49,585 bases of DNA from JALHTG01 sp964653695 (GTDB taxonomy: Archaea > Thermoproteota > Bathyarchaeia > 40CM-2-53-6 > JALHTG01). The position numbers and the translations under genes are program-made. The number at the start of each line of letters is the position of its first letter. The stretch's first letter is position 1. Below are positions 24,397-33,590 of the stretch, piece by piece. The notes beneath the pieces were generated by a model. It was not told the origin of the DNA, searched no databases, and was given only the letters and a program-made list of their open reading frames with translations. The DNA lies in assembly GCA_964653695.1 (NCBI GenBank), contig CAZZFQ010000005.1, positions 1 through 49,585 of the forward strand, given 5' to 3'.

Positions 24397-25260
24397 TCAG
24401 GTCCCCTGTAGGCGTAGGTAGAAAAGCGAGAAGAGTACAACCACCAATGCGAGAAAGAGTCCTCCGGTCGACGCGTAGCCAAGATCGAATATCTGGAAAG
24501 CCTGTTTATATATGTATAGAGATGTGACCTGCGTCGCATTACCTGGGCCGCCGTGGGTCAACACATATATCGCATCAAAAGCTCGGAAAGCAGCCATAGT
24601 TCTGAAGAGCAAGGCGACTATGATGATCGGCTTCAGAAGCGGCAACGTCAGGTATCTGAACATCTGCAAGCGAGAGGCTCCATCGACGATGGCCGCTTGA
24701 AACGGCTCTTTCGGAAGCGCCTCGATACCCGCGAACAGAATCAGGAACACGAACGGAGTCCAGTGCCAGACCTCGCAAAGGATTAGGCTCACAAAGGCCA
24801 GGTTCATGTCTTGCAGCCAAGTCATCTTGCTCAACCCAATCATTCGCAGAATAGAATTCACTAAACCGAACTCAGTGTTAAGCAATAGTCGCCATATCAT
24901 CCCCACCGAAACGTAGGGTAAGATGACAGGAATAGCCATCACACTTGAGAAGAGAAATCGAACCCTTGTGACGGCGTGAGCTAGAAGGCCTAGGCCAAGC
25001 CCCAAAACGAATTCCAGAAAGACACCTGTCAAAACAAAGACCAGCGTAACCTTGAGAGAATGGATGAATAGGTCGTCTTGGAGGATTCGACCATAGTTGG
25101 AAAAGGTCAGGAACTGTTGTATGCTTCCAGAGACAATTTTGGTTGACGTAAAACTCAAGTAAAAAGTATAGAGAAGCGGCAGTAACGTGAAGAAAGACAG
25201 GAACAAAAAAGATGGGATTGTTAGAAGATACTTCAGTCTCTCTGAAGCCATTATCTCCAC
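24397..25260 (-). CDS. ABC sugar-type permease, MalF/UgpA family
   Basis: The 287-residue protein has six helices, the first at about 12-34. Its EAA loop reads FQAAIVDGASRLQMFRYLTL. A following segment VLTHGGPGNATQVTSLYIYK is typical of MalF/UgpA-type sugar permeases. It sits between the binding-protein gene (nine bases upstream) and the MalG-like permease gene. The substrate cannot be told from the permease alone; carbohydrates or polyols are the usual substrates of this family. Confidence 0.88.
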   Translation of the reverse strand: MEIMASERLKYLLTIPSFLFLSFFTLLPLLYTFYLSFTSTKIVSGSIQQFLTFSNYGRILQDDLFIHSLKVTLVFVLTGVFLEFVLGLGLGLLAHAVTRVRFLFSSVMAIPVILPYVSVGMIWRLLLNTEFGLVNSILRMIGLSKMTWLQDMNLAFVSLILCEVWHWTPFVFLILFAGIEALPKEPFQAAIVDGASRLQMFRYLTLPLLKPIIIVALLFRTMAAFRAFDAIYVLTHGGPGNATQVTSLYIYKQAFQIFDLGYASTGGLFLALVVVLFSLFYLRLQGT

Positions 25261-25269
25261 TGGCGTGCC

Positions 25270-26643
25270 CTAGGAAAGTTTCACATTGTAGCCTTTCTCT
25301 TTCATGAGATCGTAGACTTTCCTCGCTATCGTATCGAGCCCTTCCTTCGCGGATAGTTCTCCTGCGAAGGTTTTTGGCAGATACGTATCCAAGAACATCC
25401 GTATATCGAAGTATTCGACACAGATTGGCGGTCTTCTCACGTATTCCAAGTTTTGACGCAGGCCATCCAGCCACCTATTCTGGGGATCTTTCAGCAGATC
25501 AGACTGCATGATGTCTGACCTGGTTGGTGGGCCCCCGACCTTCGTAAACTCGTACTGTGCCTTGTATCCTGACATCCACTTCATGAAGTCAAGTGCATCA
25601 AGCTTATTCTTTGATGCCTTAGGTATGTAGAGTCCCCATGATCCCGTCGTGGGCGCATACCTTCCGTTCTTCACGTCCGCTCTCGGAGTTATGCTCGTGT
25701 TAAGCAATCCAGGAACCGCGGATTTCTTCGGATCATCAATGCCTGCGACCAGCGCCGCAGGGCCGATGTTCATAGCCAGTTTTCCCGCACGCATCAGTTC
25801 ACCTATATCGTTCACCCCGAGGTTATGCCAGCCAGGTGGCATGTACTTCGCGAGATCCTTTGTCAGAAAATTCATGGCTTGAATTCCGGCATCGTTGTTA
25901 ATGACTATCGTCCAGTCTTCACGAGTCTCATCTGCAAATAGATCTGTTCCGAAAGACCTGTGTATCGGCCACCAGTTGAAGTCGACAGGAGGGTTTAGAG
26001 GTACGCCAAACCCGTATAAATTCTTACTCGGATCGTGAACCTTTTCACAAATGTTGACTACGTCAGTCCAAGTCTTCGGCGGAGCGAACCCATACTTGTC
26101 AAGCAAATCCTTCCTGTAGTAGAAAAGGGTCACGATGGAGAATATCATGAGTCCGTACACCTTCCCGTCTGCCTTCGCCGGCCAGTATGTCGTATAGTGA
26201 TGATGCAGTAGGTTAGGATCAGGTTTGAAGTTAGGATCAACATCTTGCAGCGGCGTGACGTAGCCTTGGCTCAGAAAGAAAGCCGAGTAGGCGGAAGGCC
26301 ACATGAACAGATCGTATACCCCGCTACCGACGGTTGCAGCTTCTCTCTGCTTTGCCATCATTGCGTCTAGCGACGGATGGATCTCCCAGTTTATCTTGGT
26401 CCCTGTCTCTTGCGGATACAGATCTGTGGTTTGTCGCAGAGAAGTCATCCAAGGCGCTGTTTGAGCAGCAATCGTCAGTTGCTCCACTTTAGCCTTCGTT
26501 GTTGTAACAGCCGTAGTCGTCGTTACAGGCTTTGTTGGCGTAGGCGTCTGCGTAGCGTAGTAGGCGGCTCCGGCTGCGGCTGCAAGAGCAGCACCTGCTC
26601 CAATGTATAGGAACTTGCGTCTGCTAATCTTCTCATTACCCAT
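25270..26643 (-). CDS. ABC solute-binding protein, family 1, Tat-exported
   Basis: The 457-residue protein starts with a twin-arginine signal, SRRKFLYIGAGAALAAAAGA, then a Thr/Pro linker (TQTPTPTKPVTTTTA) that could tether it outside the membrane. The mature part is a family 1 extracellular sugar-binding fold, with PKTWTDVVNICEKVHD and a DALDFMKWMSG helix. It heads the operon with the two permeases. The intergenic region to 26828 holds divergent promoters for this gene and for the ATPase. It is not closely similar to the two other binding proteins in the window. Confidence 0.88.
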   Translation of the reverse strand: MGNEKISRRKFLYIGAGAALAAAAGAAYYATQTPTPTKPVTTTTAVTTTKAKVEQLTIAAQTAPWMTSLRQTTDLYPQETGTKINWEIHPSLDAMMAKQREAATVGSGVYDLFMWPSAYSAFFLSQGYVTPLQDVDPNFKPDPNLLHHHYTTYWPAKADGKVYGLMIFSIVTLFYYRKDLLDKYGFAPPKTWTDVVNICEKVHDPSKNLYGFGVPLNPPVDFNWWPIHRSFGTDLFADETREDWTIVINNDAGIQAMNFLTKDLAKYMPPGWHNLGVNDIGELMRAGKLAMNIGPAALVAGIDDPKKSAVPGLLNTSITPRADVKNGRYAPTTGSWGLYIPKASKNKLDALDFMKWMSGYKAQYEFTKVGGPPTRSDIMQSDLLKDPQNRWLDGLRQNLEYVRRPPICVEYFDIRMFLDTYLPKTFAGELSAKEGLDTIARKVYDLMKEKGYNVKLS

Positions 26644-26827
26644 TCAAGACACCCCGAATACTGACTGGGCGCTTTGACATTTATCGGTTTTGGTGCCCGC
26701 TCAATTTGAGATTGAGTCATATTCGACTGGTCCCTGTGATAGAACGTACGCTGATTTGGGAACCCTAAAACCAAAATACCCGTAAGGGACATAGACAAGA
26801 CGCACTGCTGATGTGTTGTGATGGATT

Positions 26828-27919
26828 TTGGCCGACGTAAGGCTTGAGGGCTTAACAAAGCATTTTGGCAGCGTGAAGGCTGTTGATAACCTGAACCTCC
26901 ACATACGTGAGAAAGAGTTTCTGACCCTGTTAGGCCCTTCAGGCTGCGGGAAGACCACAAGTATGCGCCTCATAGCTGGGCTTGAAACTCCCACATCAGG
27001 GAATATCTACATCGGAGGAAACTTGGTCAACGATCTTCCACCTAAGGATCGAGATGTGGCGATGGTCTTCCAGAGCTACGCTCTGTACCCTCACATGACA
27101 GTCTACGACAACATCTCCTTTCCTCTTAGAATGCGCAAGCATCCCAAGGATCAGATCAAGAAGAAGGTCATGGAAGTCTGTGATCTCTTGCACATTAGGG
27201 ATCTCCTAGAGAGGAAACCGAGGCAGCTCAGTGGAGGTCAGCAACAGAGGGTGGCCCTGGGAAGGGCTCTGGTTCGTGAGCCGAAGGTTTTCCTTATGGA
27301 TGAACCCCTAAGCAACTTGGACGCTAAGCTTAGGGTCTACATGAGGGCTGAACTAAAGAATCTTCAGAAGAGGATCGGAATAACAACGATCTACGTGACT
27401 CACGATCAGGTCGAAGCAATGACGATGTCTGATAGAATCGCTCTCATGAATCAAGGTGTTCTTCAACAGCTGGCCACAACATATGAAGTCTATGATCGCC
27501 CCGCAGACCTGTTCGTCGCAGGATTCTTGGGAACTCCACCGATGAACTTTCTTTCATGTAGCCTTACGGAAGAAGGGAAAAAGATGCTACTTGACGCCGG
27601 AACCTTCAAACTTGATGTCACTGACTTGAAAGATACTGTGAAATCGGGCGCAAGCTCGTCCGAACTGATCCTAGGCGTCAGGCCTGAGGACATCTCCTTG
27701 AAGAAGAGCAAGAGCCCAGAGATGATGGCTGAAGCTGAGGTTTATGTGACAGAGCCCTTGGGGTCAGAAGTCATAGTTGACTTGAAGATAGGCGATGACT
27801 TGGTCAAGGTGAAGACCGGCCCTGACTTCGCGATGAACATCGGCGAGAAAGTGTGGATAGGACTCAACAAGAAGAAGATGCACCTATTCGATAAGAAGAC
27901 AGAGAAAGCCATCATTTAG
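26828..27919 (+). CDS. ABC transporter ATPase, MalK/MsmX/UgpC type
   Basis: The 363-residue protein from TTG 26828 has Walker A GPSGCGKT (36-43). The signature is LSGGQQQRVALGRALVREP and Walker B is VFLMDEPLSNLDAKLR, with the switch His in YVTHDQVEAM. The C-terminal TOBE-type regulatory domain (about 240-363) is that of sugar importers. It is the only transporter ATPase gene in the window, although two solute-binding/permease sets lie downstream without one, so it may energise all of them as MsmX does in bacteria (inference). Confidence 0.92.
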   Translation: MADVRLEGLTKHFGSVKAVDNLNLHIREKEFLTLLGPSGCGKTTSMRLIAGLETPTSGNIYIGGNLVNDLPPKDRDVAMVFQSYALYPHMTVYDNISFPLRMRKHPKDQIKKKVMEVCDLLHIRDLLERKPRQLSGGQQQRVALGRALVREPKVFLMDEPLSNLDAKLRVYMRAELKNLQKRIGITTIYVTHDQVEAMTMSDRIALMNQGVLQQLATTYEVYDRPADLFVAGFLGTPPMNFLSCSLTEEGKKMLLDAGTFKLDVTDLKDTVKSGASSSELILGVRPEDISLKKSKSPEMMAEAEVYVTEPLGSEVIVDLKIGDDLVKVKTGPDFAMNIGEKVWIGLNKKKMHLFDKKTEKAII

Positions 27920-27984
27920 AAGAGATCGAAGCTCCCAGACTAGGCATGACGCGCGCGGCGTGCGCAATTCAGCAAGTGGGATTG

Positions 27985-28989
27985 ATGAATACATATAGGT
28001 TTGGCTACCAGATCATTTTCGGAAAATACCACCCGGCCAAGTATCTCGAATATGCTAGACTTGTCGAGAAACACGGTTTTGACTCAATATGGGTAGGGGA
28101 CCACTTTCACCCTTGGTTCCATACAGGAGCGAGCGGCGGATCCCCGTGGGTATGGCTAACAATTGCAGCTGAGAGGACCACGAGAATAAGGATCGGCACA
28201 GCAGTGACCACGCCTATTTTCAGGTATCATCCTGCAATCATAGCTCAGACCTTCGCCACCCTGGAGGAGCTATACCCTAGCAGAATAGTCCTGGGATTGG
28301 GCACCGGAGAGGCGATGAACGAGGTTGTTACTGGACATCCATGGCCACCGTATCGAGAGAGGCTCGAACGCTTGGAAGAGGCCGTTAGAGTGATCAGGCT
28401 CCTGTGGACAAAAGACTTCGTAACCTTTGATGGGAAATACTTCAAACTGAAGAATGCAAACTTGTATCTGAAGCCGAAGAGGGGCGTCCCAATATACATG
28501 GCGGCCCATGGCCCGAAGATTGCGGAACTCGCGGGAAAATACGCAGATGGCCTGATCACAGTCGCTGCTGTTGGCGCGTCAAAGATATTATTGGCGTTCA
28601 ATAAGGGAGGAGAGAAATCGGGCAGAAACCTTCAATGCGCTGAAAAAGTATTGACCGTCGCCGCATCTTATGACGAAGACTACGAGAAGGCAATGAAGCA
28701 CTGCAAGCGCTTTGCACACACATTGATACCTCACCTCTACAGCGGCGAAGTCTGTGACCCGAGAGAGTTGGAGAAATATACTTCAACAGTCAGTGAGAAG
28801 GATATCGCCGAGAAATGGATAGTCTCATCAAGTGTGGACGAACACATCGAGAGAATAGAGATGCTCTTCAGGAAAGGCTTCAATCACGTAGATATTTCGA
28901 ACAGAAGCCCAGACGAGGAGAAATTGGTGAGAGCCTACGGGAAAAGGGTAATTCCCTATTTCAGGGAGTCAGGGCGAGGAAGGAGGTAG
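27985..28989 (+). CDS. F420-type luciferase-fold oxidoreductase (FGD-like)
   Basis: ATG 27985 gives 334 residues starting at the first beta strand (YRFGYQI); an upstream ATG at 27946 is less likely. The segment GFDSIWVGDHFHPW matches the F420-dependent glucose-6-phosphate dehydrogenase and methylene-tetrahydromethanopterin reductase group. VLGLGTGEAMNEVVTG and KRGVPIYMAAHGPKIAELAG are family motifs. By family knowledge it transfers hydride between an alcohol, hemiacetal or C1 carrier and F420. Adjacent sugar transport genes and a UlaG-like lactonase candidate suggest sugar oxidation to a lactone (inference). Confidence 0.8.
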   Translation: MNTYRFGYQIIFGKYHPAKYLEYARLVEKHGFDSIWVGDHFHPWFHTGASGGSPWVWLTIAAERTTRIRIGTAVTTPIFRYHPAIIAQTFATLEELYPSRIVLGLGTGEAMNEVVTGHPWPPYRERLERLEEAVRVIRLLWTKDFVTFDGKYFKLKNANLYLKPKRGVPIYMAAHGPKIAELAGKYADGLITVAAVGASKILLAFNKGGEKSGRNLQCAEKVLTVAASYDEDYEKAMKHCKRFAHTLIPHLYSGEVCDPRELEKYTSTVSEKDIAEKWIVSSSVDEHIERIEMLFRKGFNHVDISNRSPDEEKLVRAYGKRVIPYFRESGRGRR

Positions 28990-29057
28990 GCTGCCGTTTC
29001 CTACTCGTATGAGCGCGTATATTGGCAACGCCAATGATTGTACCGGAGGAGGTATAG

Positions 29058-30341
29058 GTGGGCAAAGTCAAGAACGTTGTTTTGGGTGTAAGCGATTCCC
29101 TGAGACGAGATGCCGCACTTGACGTAGGCATTCATAGGGCCTCGAAAGGTTTGGCCTTCGAATGTGTTGCGCAGGCCAATTGCACTCCTGCAGCCATTTC
29201 GTCCATTATCACGGGTCTCAACCCTCAGACCCACCTGATGCATCGATTCGACCAAAGCCTTGATCCATTTACACCAACGATTTTCAGCATTCTCAAAGAA
29301 AGAGGCTACGAAACCAACTATCTAAGCCTAGGAAGGGATACGCCCATAACAGAATGTCAAGAGGAACCTCTTCTCGGTTACATGAATTTCCCATTTGACC
29401 CATCGAAGAAGTTGGAGTATTTTCTGAGAGGAGAGCAACCTTTCGCCTTGTTTCTGCATTTCTGGGACACTCACACTCCATATCTGCTGGAAGACAAGAC
29501 GGGAGCACAGGTCGATGAGCTGTTCGCTCAGATGTCCAAGGAGGGCAAGCTACCAGAGATGAAGAAGATGTATTGGGACTCAGTGGAGCACCTCAAAGAG
29601 AACAAGATCAGACCAATAATCGAGTTGCTGGAGAGACATGGAAGGACAGAGGACACTCTGTTTATCTTGATGGGAGACCACGGAGAAATGTTGGGCGAGA
29701 AATATGAGTGGGCAAATTACGATACGGCGCTCGTCCCCGATTCTCCAGTGAACCATGTCGGAGTATTGGTACCGGAGACGATCGATGTCCCACTGATAGC
29801 TTTCAATCCCAGCTTGAACACGCCGAAGGAGGAGCTCACTGTCAGGCAAGTTGATGTATTATCCACCATATTGTCGCAACTCGGAATCGCTTATTCACCT
29901 CAAGACTTTGAAGGCGTCAACATCTTTGATTTCAAAGGAATCTTGGCATCCTTCTCGATAGGTGTTCATCCTCACACGCCGAGGTATTTGACGAAGAAGC
30001 GAGAGGACTGGGTATCATGGATAGATGAGCCTCTTTTCAGACGTGTAAGTGTCAGAGTGCTAGATGATTTCTATGTGTCAACTGAGAGAGGTGAGGTCTT
30101 GGCGAATTTTAGGAGTAAACAACAGATACACGATGAGACTAGAATGGAAGTACTCCGCGCATACACGAATAGGTTCAAACATGGAAGATACAAGGGAATA
30201 GTCAGTACAAAAAACCCAATCACAAGCGGAAAGGTGATCTTTGACGGGAAAGGAGCTGGAGTGATCAAAGGAGAAGGAGCCTCTGCGGAAGAAGACAGGA
30301 GAAGAATGGAAGACAGGTTGAGGAGACTCGGATACATGTGA
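29058..30341 (+). CDS. Sulfatase-like protein of the alkaline phosphatase superfamily (3)
   Basis: GTG 29058 follows a good ggaggt site and gives 427 residues. Metal ligands are in VVLGVSDSLRRD (D13) and LMGDHGEMLGEKYEW. The nucleophile region is ANCTPAAISSIITG. By spacing to the IITG end, T43 takes the nucleophile place, but C42 directly before it could give a C-T-P-A-A motif in which Ala replaces the Arg of C-x-P-x-R. This is the one member where a Cys is close enough to be worth testing. No signal peptide is seen. It lies between the F420-type oxidoreductase and a metallo-hydrolase on one strand. Confidence 0.75.
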   Translation: MGKVKNVVLGVSDSLRRDAALDVGIHRASKGLAFECVAQANCTPAAISSIITGLNPQTHLMHRFDQSLDPFTPTIFSILKERGYETNYLSLGRDTPITECQEEPLLGYMNFPFDPSKKLEYFLRGEQPFALFLHFWDTHTPYLLEDKTGAQVDELFAQMSKEGKLPEMKKMYWDSVEHLKENKIRPIIELLERHGRTEDTLFILMGDHGEMLGEKYEWANYDTALVPDSPVNHVGVLVPETIDVPLIAFNPSLNTPKEELTVRQVDVLSTILSQLGIAYSPQDFEGVNIFDFKGILASFSIGVHPHTPRYLTKKREDWVSWIDEPLFRRVSVRVLDDFYVSTERGEVLANFRSKQQIHDETRMEVLRAYTNRFKHGRYKGIVSTKNPITSGKVIFDGKGAGVIKGEGASAEEDRRRMEDRLRRLGYM

Positions 30342-30409
30342 TGCGAGCGTGCCATGAATCATGCGCTAGAGAAAGTGATAAGTCATAAGAGCAGCGAAGA
30401 AAGGGCTCA

Positions 30410-31147
30410 GTGAGCTATCATTTGACAACCAAGATCAGATGGTTAGGCCACGCAACATTTCAGGTCGTTACCAACACAGGTAAGATGATCTACCTCGATC
30501 CTTGGATCTCGAAAAATCCTGTGTGCCCGATCAAGTTGGAGGATGTCAAGCAAGCGAACATAGTCTGCGTGACGCACAGTCACGGAGATCATTTTGGCGA
30601 CGCCATAGAGATCGCGAAGAAAACAAAGGCCTACCTTGTCTGCACTCCTGAAATCGCAAGGTATGCCCAGATCGAAGGGATACCATACGACAAGGGGAAT
30701 TCCTGCCCTCTCAACATCGGAGGCTCCGTAGAACTGGAGGGAGTCAAGATCGTCATGACTAATGCTGTTCACACGACTGAATTATGGACGGGAAGTCAAC
30801 TTCTTCCCGCCTCGGGCGCTTGTGGATACGTGATCATTACACAAGATGGTGTTCGGATCTATTTCGCGGGTGATACTGGGCTTTTTGGTGACATGCGTCT
30901 CATTGGCGAAATCTACAGCCCGAACATAGCGATCCTTCCGGTTGGAGGAAGGTACAATATGACCATTCTTGAGGGAGCTTACGCCTCCCTTTTTCTGAAC
31001 CCAGAATTTGTCATACCAATGCATCATGGTACGTTTCCGAATCAAATGGCGGATCTAGAGGAATTCAAACGGCTCGTCAGGTCGCTTTCGATAAAGCCGG
31101 AGGTAGTCACCCTAAAAGTCGGTGAGACATTCGAGTACAAGAGGTAA
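30410..31147 (+). CDS. UlaG/UPF0173-type metallo-beta-lactamase-fold hydrolase
   Basis: The 245-residue protein starts at GTG 30410 and begins IRWLGHATFQVVTNTGKMIY, as UPF0173 and UlaG proteins do. The metal motif is VTHSHGDHFGD (HxHxDH). A second His is in NAVHTTELW, the bridging Asp is in YFAGDTGLFGD, and the last His is in PMHHGTF. UlaG opens L-ascorbate-6-phosphate lactone; other members have unknown substrates. Position after an F420-type sugar dehydrogenase makes a lactonase role attractive but unproven. The next gene is a solute-binding protein. Confidence 0.82.
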   Translation: MSYHLTTKIRWLGHATFQVVTNTGKMIYLDPWISKNPVCPIKLEDVKQANIVCVTHSHGDHFGDAIEIAKKTKAYLVCTPEIARYAQIEGIPYDKGNSCPLNIGGSVELEGVKIVMTNAVHTTELWTGSQLLPASGACGYVIITQDGVRIYFAGDTGLFGDMRLIGEIYSPNIAILPVGGRYNMTILEGAYASLFLNPEFVIPMHHGTFPNQMADLEEFKRLVRSLSIKPEVVTLKVGETFEYKR

Positions 31148-31171
31148 CCAGCATCGCCGACCTGTGTAGTC

Positions 31172-31179
31172 TTAAATAT
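31172..31179 (+). promoter_or_regulatory. TATA box of the solute-binding protein operon
   Basis: ttaaatat is placed about 42-49 bases before ATG 31221. Initiation near 31202 leaves a ~20-base leader containing gaggt. Confidence 0.45.
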
Positions 31180-31220
31180 CCTCTCCTCGTACTTTGCATA
31201 GGGATCTGAGGTCTACAGTC

Positions 31221-32648
31221 ATGACAGAAGATAGTAGAAAAATGAGCAGGAGAAGTTTTCTCAAGTACGCTGCTGCAGGAGTAGCTGCAGTGGCTGTTGC
31301 TGGGGGAGGATATTCTTACTACGCAAGCACACTTGCGCCAAAGGAAGTGATTCCTACGTCTGAAGTCAAGGGTAAGATACTCTACTGGTCTTGGGACACA
31401 ACCGATGTCGGCATTGTAGACATCAAAGACAGAATCAGCAGATTCACGGACACTTATCCAGGCACTTCAATCGAACTTGTCACGATACCCTTGGCTGATA
31501 TCAACAAGAAGTTGGCGGCGGCGATCACAGCAAAGAAAGGAATGCCGGATGTAGCTGAGGTCAATGGTCCTAACGTAATGCCATACGCAGCCATGGGGGC
31601 TCTCGTTCCTGTTGACGAATATCTAAACACGTGGAGAACTCCGGGACGAGGCAGCAATGCCCCATTCTTGAAAGATGACTATACGGCTGTCTTAGACTAC
31701 TGTGAATACAAGGATCACTACTACGGGTTCCCAATCTCACAAGGATGCATGACCGTCGTCGTCCACAAGGATATGGTCAGACAGGCAGGATTCAAAATCC
31801 CAGGCCTGGACACGCCGAACAATAAGCATGATGGCACCGATGACACTTGGACATGGGAACAGTACAGAGAGGTGAGACGAGCACTGACGGACAAGAGCAA
31901 GGATGTGTGGGGTGGCGGAGGATCCGGGCTGACCCCGCATTGGCACCTGTGGTCTATGTTGTGCTATCAACAGGATCTGAAGATAATCTTTCCCGAGCCC
32001 AAAGGCAGCGACAAGTACGCCTTGGATTTCGATAGTGATCGAGGTGTCGCCGTGATGGAGGAAATTGCCGATGAGTTCCAGAATACGCTACCCAAAGGTG
32101 CTGTTAACTGGGAACAGACTGACTACCAGAACATGATGCAAGCGAAGAAACTTGCGTGTTATGTCTCAAACCCAGAACCTTTTCAATCGGTGATGGCTCA
32201 AACGGAGCGGAAGTTTCCTGGAGTCTCAATACCTCCACTTAGAGGAAAGGTGAAGGCGTCCAAGTCTGGCAACAGGAACCTCTGCATATTCCAAAGTCCA
32301 GAGGTAAATTTGAGAGCATCACTGGCTTGGTGTCGCTACTATCTGGGAATCCAAGAGTACAAGGGGAAGGTCTACAACTACGCATACAATATCCTTCACT
32401 TGCCTGTCCTCAAATCGGATCTCAAGGATCCGAAGTACATGGAAAATCTGAAGGATGACTTGCCTTACTACTATGGTGTCATAGATGGTTCAGCCGTGGG
32501 GCGTGCAATGCCGAAACATGTCAACTGGGCCAAGATATCGACCGCTGCAGCGAAATACTGCGAGAAGGCAGCAATTGGCGAGCTGAGTCCTGAAAAGGCA
32601 AATCGGGCACTTGTGGACGAAACTTGGCAATATCTCAAGCAAACATGA
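31221..32648 (+). CDS. ABC solute-binding protein, family 1, Tat-exported (paralogue A)
   Basis: ATG 31221 gives 475 residues with a twin-arginine signal SRRSFLKYAAAGVAAVAVAG; the frame extends nine codons further upstream. The mature protein shares long stretches with the binding protein at 41135 (KGKI.YW.WDTT, DVAE.N.P, PLDEYLN-like VDEYLN.WRTPGRGS, WHLWS.LCYQQDLKIIF), so the two are recent paralogues. A family 1 sugar-binding role is likely. It is followed by two permease genes in the usual order, completing a transport cassette without an ATPase gene. Confidence 0.88.
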   Translation: MTEDSRKMSRRSFLKYAAAGVAAVAVAGGGYSYYASTLAPKEVIPTSEVKGKILYWSWDTTDVGIVDIKDRISRFTDTYPGTSIELVTIPLADINKKLAAAITAKKGMPDVAEVNGPNVMPYAAMGALVPVDEYLNTWRTPGRGSNAPFLKDDYTAVLDYCEYKDHYYGFPISQGCMTVVVHKDMVRQAGFKIPGLDTPNNKHDGTDDTWTWEQYREVRRALTDKSKDVWGGGGSGLTPHWHLWSMLCYQQDLKIIFPEPKGSDKYALDFDSDRGVAVMEEIADEFQNTLPKGAVNWEQTDYQNMMQAKKLACYVSNPEPFQSVMAQTERKFPGVSIPPLRGKVKASKSGNRNLCIFQSPEVNLRASLAWCRYYLGIQEYKGKVYNYAYNILHLPVLKSDLKDPKYMENLKDDLPYYYGVIDGSAVGRAMPKHVNWAKISTAAAKYCEKAAIGELSPEKANRALVDETWQYLKQT

Positions 32649-32690
32649 GCAGCAAACGAATACCATGCTGTCTAGATCGATGGTTCAAAC

Positions 32691-33590
32691 ATGCGTCTCA
32701 GACGGATCACATCCCCCTACCTTTTTCTTCTACCTCTCATAGCCGTTGAATTCGCCGTCATACTTTTCCCATTGTTCACTATTGTCAGGACGAGCTTTCA
32801 ATTCTATTTCCTGCTTAGACCGGAAAAGGTCGGAAGTTGGATAGGCCTAGAAAACTATTGGGCGGTCTTTGTTGACAGCCTGAACGCACCCTTAACCTTC
32901 TGGAGTCTGAGGAACTCCATCTTCTGGGCTTTTGCGAACACCACGTTTCGCTTCTTGCTGGGAGTTGGCGTGGCCATGTTGCTCAGCCAACCCGTATTCC
33001 GGAGACTGAAGCTTACGGGATTGACCAGAGTCCTCGTACTGACCTCATGGGTAACCCCGGGCATAATCGGCATGGCCATATGGAGACTTATGTATCAGTC
33101 GACGACTCTTGGCTTCCTCAACGCCGCCCTGACGCAAGTGGGAATTCTCTCGGAACCAGTGGCTTGGCTCGAGGATCCCAGCCTCATATGGCTATCCTGC
33201 ATAATCGCTAGTGCCTGGAAGGGCTTCCCATTCGTTACGATCGTTCTCTCAGCCGCATTGGTGACCATTCCAAAAGAATACTACGATAGTGCCGCTGTCG
33301 ATGGGGCAAGTGGGTTACGCAGATTCTGGCATATCACCTTGCCACTGGTTCTTCCTGTTGCCATTCCGACATATGTGACCCAGCTCATGTGGACTTTCAA
33401 CAACTTCGTTCAAATCCACACTCTGACGCGTGGTGGTCCAGCTGATCGGACAATGATACTTCCGATACTAGTGTTCAGACACGCATTTGAGTATCTAGAG
33501 CTGGGTATGGCGTCGGCGCTGGGTGCTTTCATGCTCGTAGTAGTCCTTGTCTCCGTATACCTGCAACATAAGCTTGTGAGATACGGGTAG
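32691..33590 (+). CDS. ABC sugar-type permease, MalF family (paralogue A)
   Basis: The 299-residue protein has six helices. Its start, MRLRRITSPYLFLLPLIAVE, is the native N-terminus of this permease type and shows what was replaced in the fused copy at 37933. The EAA loop reads YDSAAVDGASGLRRFWHITL, and LTRGGPADRTMILPILVF is the later conserved loop. Its stop overlaps the start of the next permease gene by one base. It pairs with the binding protein at 31221. Confidence 0.88.
   Translation: MRLRRITSPYLFLLPLIAVEFAVILFPLFTIVRTSFQFYFLLRPEKVGSWIGLENYWAVFVDSLNAPLTFWSLRNSIFWAFANTTFRFLLGVGVAMLLSQPVFRRLKLTGLTRVLVLTSWVTPGIIGMAIWRLMYQSTTLGFLNAALTQVGILSEPVAWLEDPSLIWLSCIIASAWKGFPFVTIVLSAALVTIPKEYYDSAAVDGASGLRRFWHITLPLVLPVAIPTYVTQLMWTFNNFVQIHTLTRGGPADRTMILPILVFRHAFEYLELGMASALGAFMLVVVLVSVYLQHKLVRYG

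Noticed and set aside
12750..30341. Similar LGYM/LGYL C-termini in the CysD-like protein and two sulfatase-like proteins
   Set aside because: Each ending is typical of its own family (CysD ends in a GYF-type tail, and many sulfatase-family proteins end in RLRxLGY), so a shared functional tag is not supported.
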